NCBI GenBank assembly: GCA_029168955.1
Contig: JAPDOI010000275.1
Span: 868,001 to 932,000, forward strand
From: Aplectana chamaeleonis
Taxonomy: Eukaryota > Nematoda > Chromadorea > Rhabditida > Cosmocercidae
Direction: 5' to 3'
DNA length: 64,000 nucleotides
Shown piece by piece: positions 37,501 to 49,500 of this stretch. Every line of letters begins with the position of its first letter. The stretch's first letter is position 1. A model generated the notes under the pieces. The model was not told the DNA's origin and made no database searches. It saw only the letters and a list, made by a program, of their open reading frames with translations. Made by a program: the position numbers and the translations under genes.

Positions 37501-40500
37501 CGGCTTAGACGGCTACCCAGCTGAACCTTGCGCAACGGTGTTCAGATGATAAGGGTTATCAGTGGCTTCCAGAAGGTGCATGGCGCAGTGGCGGGCGGCG
37601 CAGTCCTCTACGGGACCCATTAAATTTAATATAGCGCCTATGTCAACATCAGCATTGCTACCAAAACAAGATAACGATGGGAAAATAAATTACAAAGAAA
37701 AATCAAATTCGGCGAAATTCTCTTTTCAACAGAAAGTACTGGGATGACGATTCTTCCTAAGATTGGACGAAACCTGCCGGATATTCGAGTATGACGATGG
37801 CAGGACCGTCACCTTTATGAGTTTAAAGCCACAGTCCAAGCTCAGAATCGACTTTTCGTTTTTCTGCTTAACTTGGAGAAAATTTCACGCTGATCACAAT
37901 GGTGTCTCCAGAATAGCTCAGAACTAAATACGAACTGTGTTACGGCTCCTCAAAAATTTTTATTTTCGACAGATAGAAGTTTGCGGACGAGTTGTCTCGA
38001 GCCTGTATTTTCTCGTTATTCGCAGCCATTATTCTCAAGCAAGTCACAATATAAAGCCAGACCGAAAACAAAAGGAAGAACATCGGTTTTGAATAAAATC
38101 ATTCGCGCGCCTCTTCCCTATTCAGGTCGGAAACCTGCCAGTGGGCGTTACCCATTTTTTCTTTCAAGGGGGCGTGGTCGACTTTTTCCGAGCTTTTTCT
38201 CGCTTATTTGAGCGAACTGAGATTTCGCGCTTGGCAGGGTTGCTATAGATGGCGACCGGGATGAAATATCAAAAATTACCTGTGAGTTTGGACTGTGCCT
38301 TTAAAGGCATCGTACGCTCAAAAAACCTGATTTTTTCATGTTTTCGCACAGGCGATTCTCTGACATACAGAATAGGAGTGGAAAGCCTCCACAAAACTAT
38401 CAACTTCCGCAAAAAAACTCGTTTTAAAACGTCTCGAATTATTCATGGACGGAGGGGCACTTCCCACCCCTCCGTCAATTTCGGTGTGTCTGGTGCAATA
38501 CGTCGGAAGTTTTTTTCACAAACGTCCTATGTGTTTTTTTCTTTAAACTAATTAAGTAGGTGAATTTCTCTTGCCTTTTGTTCTTTGGAACTCATTCTAA
38601 AAATAGAAGTTTCTATTGGGCAAGTTTGGATGTTAGAATTTCCCAAATTGAAAATTTCAAATGCTGAATCATCTGTGCTTGTGATGGCGCTTCTGTTCCT
38701 CGTGCTAGATGGTTGGTGAAAACTGGTGGTGGATTGTCGTTTTGAACCACTTCAACTTCAGAACCATATGTTTTTGACGCGCAAAACTTTACCGACGTGG
38801 TCCACCAGGCTCATTCATCAAATTGAGCGTTAAAAATATAAATTGGTTTTCAGCGGGAACGATACCTTTAAGTCGATACGAGGCTAAGCGCCAAGAAGGC
38901 ATTGTCAGTACAATCTTATTTTTGCCAACAAGACACCCTTATCCTCGGAAATTCAATTTCCCGACCCTTTAAAGGCAGTGTTCACGAAGAAGAAGTTTTC
39001 CTTTTTTTGGCTGAAACGTAAGCTTTGGGTCCCTATAAGAAGATTAAGAACGGAAGTGCGACGAAAAACGGCCGGTAAGTGGGTGAAAATCTCGTGGTCC
39101 AGCCGACCCATTGGGCCTCTCCGCCCACGTCCTATAACAGTTCCCCTGAATTGGTGGTTAAATGAGCGATGGTTTCCGATCAAAAGCCCCGTTCTTCCCT
39201 TCATTCTCAATGTCTCTCTTTACTCAGGTTAGCTCGCACACATCGGCTGCAAAAAACGGGAGTTACAAGCCTAGGACAACTCGTCCACAATTTTCCCTTG
39301 CTAAATTTCGAGGGGCCATAACTCCGTTTCCAGAGGTCTTGTACTATTCCAGAGACATCATTGGAATCGGCATGGGACCGTTTTCAAGATAGGCGGAAGA
39401 ACAGAAAAACAACTTTTATCGTGAACACTGCCTTTAAGGAGCTTTTAGAATGATAACACTGAAAGTACCCTTCCTGCAGTGATTTTCACCTTATTTTGCG
39501 AAAAGACGGTCTTCTTTATTGGAGAAAATACGGTGTATATCCTCCAATTCTGCACACTTGACTGGGCTATGCGGTTCATTGACTCTGGTCTTTTATCTTC
39601 GCTAATGGCACTAACACCCTGATGGGAGAGGACTCGCGTTCCTTGCGCAAGTCACTTGACAACTATTGTCACTAAGGTGATCCATCAAGGTTCGTTTAGA
39701 AAACCTGGATATATTAATGGATAAGACAGATTGCAATATAGAATTGATGGAAAATGTGTTTCGTCTGAAAACTCGAAAAATGGCCAATTCTAAAGGTTAC
39801 AAAACCTGTGTAAAAAGATTTGTAGAAAAGGTTAAAATTCATGGTACTGGTGTTCATATTTTCTTCTTACGCGTATTTGGATAATTTTTTCGGACAGAAG
39901 TTCTCAGTTTCTCACTAGATACAGTGAATCTAGGGCTAGCCTTTCGAGTTTTGGGAAATGCTTGTCACACACCAATTAATGGGTAGAGTGAATCAGTTGT
40001 TGGTCTAGTCGGCCGTAAATTGGTTAAACATTGGCCTGATAATAGCTATGACATATTGTCTCACCGGGCATACGAATACAAACCGCAGCATCGGAAATGA
40101 CTCCATGCTTAATATTTCATGATACTCTGTCGCTCACGTAGAGGACTGATTAAAGAGAATTCATCAAGGTGTAGGAGAAAAAGGGAAATATTCACACCTT
40201 GATAGAAAAATCGAGATAAGCACTTTGCCGGAGATTGTGAAATCATTCTCCTTCGCAAAGTTACACTAATCCTAGTGGTGGGGGGCAGCACTAGCGTTAT
40301 ACTTATTCATGAAAATCGTAGCACCAGAAATGTCTTCATGATCAAACCCCAAACATGCGAATTCTCAGGGAGCAGTTGTTCTCAATCCTTCAGAGTGGTC
40401 AGTAAAACCCCGATGAGTAATGCGAGGAGCTTAGGGCGAAGCGTCGAAACCGCCAAAAGAATGAAAAATCCGATCGGGGACTCATAGTCAGAAACGAACA

Positions 40501-43500
40501 AAGATTTGCATGATAAAGTGCGCGGTTCCTAGCAGTCCCAAGGGATTTCTGCTGGTTTTTTGGAACTATTTAGAAAGAACGCCAGGACGCACTAGGCGTT
40601 TCATTCTCTTCCAACACTAGTCTGTGGGTTCCGGTGAAAAAATCTCATCATTGGTTTCTCCAATCATGACATCCAAGGGAAGTATAAAAGCGTTTGTCGC
40701 ACCTGCGAAACCGAATTGTATGTTTAGTATCTCTTGGGAATACATAGCAAACTTCGTGATATCCCGTCCCGAGCTGCTGTTTCCAAAAAGCTAAAACCCG
40801 TTTCTCATTACGCAATTTTCATGGTGCTTTGCAAAAAGAAATCGGATTTGGCTCAAAACTTGTTTTTGTGCCTATCTAGGGTACTGAAAACGGAACTGGA
40901 ACGCGTTTGTCGAAAATCTGAGGTTTGAGGAGGGTACCACACTATTTCATAAGGAGGGTACCATACTATTTCAAGGGCGGAGCCTACCTTAATATTGGAA
41001 ATCGACAAATGGGCATCAAACTCGTATTCACCACCCCGAAAAACCTATGCAGAGAAAATTATGAGCCAAATCTGAGACTGATCAAACTACCGTATACCCA
41101 CCCTTCTCTACTGTATTCTGTCGAAAATCGATAAACGGGCCTCAGTACTCCAAATAGCACCCAGATAAAAAAAAACTTGAGCCACACCTGTCGTAGCACT
41201 CCGAAAATAGTCAAATGTCGCGTTCCGCACTCAAAAAATTTCCCCATGGGGAACTTTGAACGAATTAAGTCGAAAAAATTGTAAAATCGACAAACAAATC
41301 TCATTTTGGTGTTCAGCACCCTAAATGACCCCTAGGAAATTTTAAGTCAAATCTGGAACATTTTTCACAAAGCTCCCAGAACCACCTGAAAGGTAAACGC
41401 TCAACCAAAAATCGGCAGAAGTGAAAAGCGCTTTCACTCTATTCAAAGTTCGAGAAATGTGATTTCTAGCGAAGTAGGGAGTTGGTTTGGGCGCTGAACA
41501 CGATTGTAAGGTTCATTGCCGGATTTTCGAATGATTACGGCGCGTTCTGGAATGTAGAATAGGTACAGAAAACTACCGACTTGAGCTTAAAACTTCTTTC
41601 AACCCGCAGGTCGGGAAGGTATAGTGCGCAGTTTCACTATAGATGTCCAAAAGATGCTAACAATACAATTCGTTTCCGCAGATCCGACAAACGCTTTGCA
41701 TACTTCCCTTGCTAGGGGCAGGAATGATGTCTTGAGACAAAAAAATTCAGTTACACAGTCGCTTCTCAAATCAAAAGGAGATCGAAAATCGGAATATCAA
41801 AATTAGCGTCGCAAACATTTTTTGCGTACAATCCATTCTTTCGACAAACTCATTCCTCTGCGTTCGATGAAGTTCTACGCATTTTTTGAAGTATTAGCAA
41901 ATACTGATGTGATCCGGTTCTAGTTGAGGAAAGGCTTTGACTTAAGAAAACTTTTTATTTTAGGCACATAAATGCAATACAATGACCCGTGGCACATCAT
42001 CTGAATCATGCATACTCTCTATTTCAAAGTACTCTTACTTGTTTCCAATCGCGTGCGTATGCGTGCGTGCGAAGCACTCTCCTTCTTCACTCCACGCTTT
42101 CACACATTGTCCCGACGTTTCGCACATGCACGCGAATAAAACAAAAAAATTTTGCTTAGAAACAGAGGGTACGTACTATAGTTGTACAATTTCGAAAAAA
42201 ATGTCGAACGAACGAAAATCGAAATTTTTTCGTTCGAAAAAATTTCGAACGAACGAAAATCGAAAAATTTTCGTTCCAAAAAATTTCGAACGAACGAAAT
42301 TTGAAAAAATTTCGTTCGACGAAATTTCGAACGAACGAATTTTGAAAAAATTTCGTTCGACCAAATTTCGAACGAACGAATTTTGAAAAAATTTCGTTCG
42401 ACGAAATTTCGAACGAACGAAAACGAACGAAAAAAATTTCGAAAAATCTTTCGAAAATTTTTTGGAAAATTTCGTTCGTGTACAACTATAGTACGTACAG
42501 TCGACGCGGAACACTTATAGTTAGTGGGATCGGTGTAAACCCGAGTAGTTTCGGTATCTGCGTATCTATTAGAGTGTTGGAGCGAATAATTTCGATTTTC
42601 CGATTAATTCTAATATAAACCTCAGAGCCGAAATGGTTTCAACTGTCCTTGGCATCAAAGATAACGTCAGGGGCAAAGTTACCATAGTTAATGGATAAGT
42701 AAATTTCTGTCCAATCACAGAAGCGCTATAACAATTTATTCAAATACTCGAATAAAAAACTCAATTAATTGACTTTGGCATTTTAATGAACAGGCGGAAC
42801 CCTAATTTTTTATCAAATATGAATACCTTCCACTTACATGAAAATGTAAGAAGATGAGCACTGTTGAAACCATTCGATCATTGAGAGAAAATTAGATTTA
42901 TTCAAAAAATCGATATTATTCGAAGCAACGCTCTAGTATCTATAGGCCTAGTGCATACTTCCCGCGACGAGCGACGCGACGTAATGTTTGTCATCTTTTC
43001 CGACCGAAAATCGATATTGCTAATATGCGCTGCCTCGGTCGCGCTTCGCGGGAAGTATGCACTACATACTCCTCGCTGCCTCTCCCCTCGCTTCGCACAA
43101 AATGTGGCTCCGAACCAGAGGATACATGTCGTCGTAAGAAAACACCGGCCCGAAGAGTAACCGCGCTAAACATACTTGAATAGAATTTTTCGGATCATTA
43201 TGTGGATCGAGTGCATTGCAGGATTTTGAGTGCACGTCTCTCCTTAGGTTCCGATTCCCTCTCTCTTTTTTGTGCCCTTCGGAAGTCCAATTCTTCCTGG
43301 CACGCTACGTTTTCCACTTAGCTGCGTCCGAGTGAACCTATTGAAGGGCATGGACTATACCTACCGTTATATCGCAAAACGAGTGCGTCATGGTCAATCA
43401 ATCATTTGAAAAAAAAATGGGAAAATGAGGTTCCCAATACTGGGATAGAGTGATGATAATCGAAAAAGGATTGTTCTCCTTTTTTTTTCGAAGAAATCCG

Positions 43501-46500
43501 TCAAGCGAAGCCGTTACCAACAAAAAAAAAATAAAATTTCAGAAAACAAAAAATCGGTTAGGCTATTGGTTTATCAGGTTTGAAAAATTCCCGGTGATTG
43601 CTGATGTCATATGTGATTTGTGTCCAAGAATGGTTTCTTAAAGGCACAGTACACCCTCAGATATGAATTTTGAGATTTTCATGTAATTGTGTAGAAGACC
43701 CCTCCTGTATAACAGGTGCCAAATGCGAGATCGCAATTCCTCCAAATAAGCGAGATATAGACGACCACCACAGGCCCGACCCCCTTCGCTCACCACCATA
43801 GGCCCGACCCCCTAACAGATTTTTGAACTTGATAGCGGCTACATGGATGGGTGAAATCCCACGAGTTTTTGTTCTTCAGTCCATTGCCGATCTATCTTCT
43901 CATCCTGTTTTGCTCTCGTGCAGCGATTGGGATTGAAGAGAATTACAGGTCTGAGACAACTCGTCCAACAATTTTCTACCCTTAGAATATAGGCATCTTT
44001 GAGGAGCTATAACTCTGTTCATAGGGGGTCTTGGACGATATCGAAGATACCACTGTGATCAGTTTGTGACTCTCTCCAAGACAAGCATGAAATCTGAAAA
44101 TTAATTTTTTGGGTGTCCTGTGCCTTTAAAGGCAGTGTTCACGATGAAAGTAGTTTTTCCTGTTTTTCCACCTATCTTGAAAACGGTCCCAAGCTGATTC
44201 CAATGATGTCCCTGGAATAGTACAAGACCCCCTGGAAACGGAGTTATGGCCCCTCGAAATTTAGCAAGGGAAAATTGTGGACGAGTTTTCCGAAGCTTGT
44301 AACTCCCGTTTTTTGCAGCCGATGTGTGCGAGCCGACCTGAGTAAAGAGAGACGTTGAGAATGAAGGGATGAACGGGGCTTTTGATTGGAAACCACCGCT
44401 CATTTAACCACAAATTCAGGGGAACTGTTATAGGACGTGGGCGGAGTGGCCCAATTGGTCGGCTGGCCCACGAGATTTTCACCCACTTACCGGCCGTTTT
44501 TCGTCGCACTTTCGTTCTTAATCTTCTTATAGGGACCCAAAGCTTACGTTTTAGCCAAAAAAAGGGAAAACTTTTTCTTCGTGAACACTGCCTTTAAGAG
44601 AATGCACCCCCAGTGCAGGAATTTCTCCCTTTTCTCCGTTTGTAACCCACAACCGAGTGAAAACAGCAAAGCGGCGTCGATTACACAAAAGAAAGCTGTG
44701 CACTTAACGCTTTCCAGGCGTGAATCAGCCGTTAGAGCCGAGCAATTGGAAAGCAATGCCGGAATCACTGTGCGAAAACTGTGCTTACAAGAAGATGAGA
44801 GACAGGATGAGAAACGCTCTGGATAATGCTGAACCACATATGGAGGTGGCACAAAGAGTTGCAAATTGAAGCATTCCCCTCACACTGAATAGGGAGTATT
44901 CGTAACAACCTGCTTATGTTTTCTCAGTTAAACACATTAGTTATTAACCAAAAAGAAGTAGGTCAATATTTTCTAAACCTTACAGTTCTGAAGCCCACTC
45001 ATTAGACCCAATCACTGCTGCTTGTCGTCCTCTCTTTCTTGAAAAGGCTACTTTTTTGTTGCTAAGTTCTTCTGAATCGATATTAATAGCAGTTCTTCAT
45101 TAGAAACTGTACATAAATATCCGCGCAGGGTTTTTTTAGCAGGTAAATGGTCCCAAATGGCTTGCATTTCTTTCGTCAACGCTGTTAACGACTTCTCATT
45201 CATCATCGTCGTTCTTCTCCCAAAAGAGAAAAAAACTGCGCTGATTTCGCACTTACAATTCGATCATTCCCTTTCATAACGGAAACAACAGGGAAAAAAA
45301 GAAATTCTACGGCAACCCAGTTTTCCTAAACCGCTAAGGCGAGAGTGGATGGGTGCGTCGCATCAGACAAATGCGATTACCTAGACGACATGTGGAGGTA
45401 ACAAATACCAGCGAAAACTGCCGGCTATTCTAAATTCCCGAATACTGGAGGGGGGGGGGTACTACAGGCCCTATTTTCGCTGCTCCCAAAGTCTTCTGTC
45501 GTGCTTAACGCAACTGCAACCACATTTGCAGTGACCAATTTTAGTGAACACGGGCCCAATTCTGCATTGCACCATGTAAATCTCGACTGGGAAAGGATTG
45601 TGTGCAGCTGCAGATCAAAGAGCTCAGCGCATCGTTTTGAAAGAGTCACCTATCAGTCGAAACTGGAGGATCACACGGCAATGGGTGATATAGTTATGTC
45701 CGTGGCTTGTTTCTTCAAGAAAAAACATATAAATTCAAACCGCGGCTGGCGCGGCGGCCGCCTGGTAAATACCAGCCAGCCGCTGGTGAGATTTAAAGGC
45801 AGTGGTCGCGATCAAATATGCTTGTCGTCTTTTTCTCTCTAAACCCTTTTCTAGGTCTCGAGTAGTAGGACCTATAAGAAAAAATCGCGGAAAAACCACT
45901 GTTTTGGGCCAAATTTGAAGCCTGAACTTTCTTGTCTTTTGATGGTGGACGAGCCCACTCCACATCATCGGCATCGATGACCTCTTATATCAAAAACATC
46001 AGCTGGCTTGAAATTGAATTTCAATCAATGAACCTTCGGATTTATGTACATATCTAGTCAAAAACATTGGCTGGAGTGCTTTCTTTCATTGCTCAAGTGC
46101 TTTATTTGGTAAATTTGCATTTATTTCTTCCTCGAAATGTCGATGATTTTTGACTGCTCGGCATGAGACTGCGATCTTTCTCGTCGGCGCTGTACACGTG
46201 TGCACGAACTGGCTTCTTCGGGCCCTAGAAACTCTAAGTCTAGCCCGTTTTTCACCGCGCTACCCTCATAGTTTTTCAGCTGTTTTTGATCTAAGCTAAT
46301 TTTTGTAGTTTTTTCGATAACGTTTTTCATCGTTACCACTGCCTTTAAACCGCCGCGCCAGCCGCTATTTGAATTTAAATGTTTTTTTTTCTGGAGGAAA
46401 CAAGCCACGGATCTAACCATACAATTTCGAGTGGTGCGTTCTTCTTTCGTGTCGCAATCTCTCCACCTTTGTCGCGCCTGACGTGAGTCTCTCACGTCCG

Positions 46501-49500
46501 CAATACACCATGCACGAAAAAAGGATATGTTCTCCGCACACACTGTTTATTTGCTTCGGCCCTTACACATAAAACTTCCCCTATTTTTGCCTGTCTTAGT
46601 TTTGCCATTTTTTTTTCGCGTAGTGTACCCTACAATAGAAACTGAAATTTTCCGCTTTCGCACAGAAACTGAAACGTTCTCTATCGCCACTTTTCTTTCA
46701 AACTTGGTACAGAAAACAATGGTTTCATGCGAAGAACTACAGAGCACGGGGAATTTCCACACCGTTAGTTTCAGTTTCCAACTAACGCTTGGCGCAAACT
46801 CGGTATGGTATAACCTACATACGTGCACGGAGCCTTTAATAGGAAACTGAAAGTATCACTTTGATCCGTGCCGACTGTATAAACGAGGAATTTATGGATA
46901 GCGCACGTTATCGCACGCTTGTAAGGGATTTCCCCTAATGTAAACAGAAGTTTTAAAAATGTCAGTTGCGAACCGGGGAAGGAAGATGGAGAGAAACAGT
47001 TCCAAGTTTTCTGTTTTTCCTTTGATGCACCTGGGTAGATCCAAATCCGCCAAAGTTAACGATAAGAACTTTTTCAACTACGAAAATGCAAAAAATCTAC
47101 TACAACTAAGGAATTTGTATTTAGTGGCCGAACACTTGTATTCAATTTTTCCGAATTTCGTGGCAAGGGGTCGAAGGATTTCATTCGGTCACAGTAGGCT
47201 ACCGTAATGCTCGCAGAAAGCTAGAACGAGACCAACGCATATTCGTTTCCCTATGGACTGAATCCGAGCAGATTCATTTGCACTTGTGGAGTCCCAAGAA
47301 AAAGAATACTCCTGTACTTTTTCATCTATCCAAGTGTTTTAAAGGCAGTATCTATGACAAAAACCTTCTTCGAGTTTCCATCGGAGACCGAGCAGTCTGG
47401 GGTCTACACATGGTAGCAACAATATCGAAAAAACGGCTAAACAGGAGCCCCAATCGCCCCGTAGGGCCTTTAAGCGCTATCATACTCCTCAACGCCAGCG
47501 CGGCAGGTGCGTGACGAGCGGGCGCGGCGTTAGAGTATAAATAGTTTCTACGAGCGTCACGCGCTTGCGGAAACTATAAATACTCCAGCGGCGACGCCAT
47601 GGCGGAGCATGAAAAAAGCGCCTCAACTTTTCCAAACAAGCAAATTCCCTACACGCGTTCACCACCACGATAGCAGATGGTAGTAATGGAGTTAAAGGCA
47701 GGGTTCGCGATAAAAACGAGTTTTGAGCTGTATTCATGAGAATGTAGATTTGGCCATCACAAAAGTAAAAATAAGTGGAAAAACCCTGGAATTTGCGGGG
47801 AAAACGCTAAAAAACAAGGAGTAACGGCTAATTACCGGTGTCGGCCGGCCCCCTTATCAACGCGATTTTCATTAATGCTGGCTTATCCGATATTTATTCT
47901 GCTGTAAAAGTGATCAGTAGTCCCCAGAAATGTTCAGAAATTACTTAAGAAGCAAAATAAAAGTTGAGAAAACAGGCTTTTACACAAATCTCGATGATTG
48001 GGGGCGGGAGGACACCAAGCCATAATTTGTTCCTAACCGTTTTTTCTCCAATTTCTTACTTATTTTCACTTTTGTGACAGCCAGATCTACCATTCTATGG
48101 GGATAGCACAACAACCAATTTTATCGAGAACCCTGCCTTTAATCATAATGAAACGGATTGAAATAGATGACGGACCAATAACGAAAATGATGAAAAAGTC
48201 ATTACGGCTATCGTCTCCATGGCGGAGCGGGCGTCAGCGCGTGCCGCGCGGGCGTGGCGTAAGGTCATTCATACTCCAACACTACGCCCGCGCTTGCCGC
48301 GCTGGCGTTGAGGAGTGCGAGTAGCGCTGCGTCTTAAAGGCAGGGTTCGCGATAAGAGCGATTTTCGAGCTCGCTTCATGAGAATGTAGATTTGGTTGTT
48401 GCTAAAGTAAATGTAAAGAAAAAAACGGAAATTTGGGGGGGAACGCTCAAAAACAAGGTATAAAGGCTAATTACAGGTGTCGGCCAGCCCCCTAGTTAAC
48501 AAGATTTTCATTAATGCTTGTTTATAAGCCTTTTATTTTGTTGTGAGTGGTCAGTCGTCTTCAGAAGTGCTCAGAAATCGCTTAACAAGCAAAACAAAAG
48601 TTGAAAAACCGGCACTATAGAAATCTCGATAGCTGGAGGCGGGCAGACACCAAGCAATAACTTGTTCCGGAGCGTTTTTTTCCTGCATTTTTCCACTTAT
48701 TCTTACATTTGTGGTTGCCAGATCTACCTTCTCATAAGGATAGCACAACAACCGTTTCTATCGCGAACCCTGCCAATGAGGCCACTTAGGGCTATTTCGT
48801 GCTCTTTACTTGCCGTTTTGTTGACTTTTTGATACAATGGGCACTGATCCTTCCATTTCCAGTGATCATTTGGCAACGGTTTGTATCTGGCGTCAAGGAA
48901 AAACACCGTTTTAATCTCTCCATGTTGTGTTGGAAACAACCCCTCGTGAGTTTGTTTCAATGCGTATTGTAAAGCTTTTTTCATTCCTCTCAATGCTGTA
49001 TTACAGCAAACTAGGCACTTAAAACTGGTAGACGTTAGTTTTGGGCAAATCCTAATACGCTACAGATAAGGCGGATTCGAAGGCCAGAAAATGATACGAA
49101 TATTCAAAATGTTTTTTATTAACGTATAAATGTTTTCCAAAATGGTTTGACCAACGTTATCTAGCACATCTTCGTCTACGGTTGTGGTGACGCAGTGAGC
49201 CGACCAGAGTAGTCTCGCACCATAAGGCCTAAGCCTAATACATCATTACGCACTGCAAGCGATCGAGTCGCTAGATAAAAGCGATTTCATGTGACAAGTG
49301 CTAAATCCACGCGTTTACGATGTTTCGTATAGCTTTGAGTGTTCCGAGCGGCGAATTGTAAATAAAAAGCGAGAAAATGGTCAGCAGAATGAGAAAAACG
49401 AGACAATTTTTCCAGAAATTGATGGGATTAGAGAAAATTCGGGGATGAAAGATGAAAACATACTTAGGTGCGAAATTGGAAAATTTCAAGGAAAATAGTG

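Noticed and set aside
41982..42514. Long open frames with repeated FVRSKF / SNERK-type peptides on both strands
   Set aside because: They are translations of the TTCGAACGAACG array; both strands and several frames are open because the repeat lacks stops.
46121..46543. 140-codon minus-strand frame
   Set aside because: Most of it overlaps the family E element and the foldback arm; the sequence recurs at 61573-62094 with stops.
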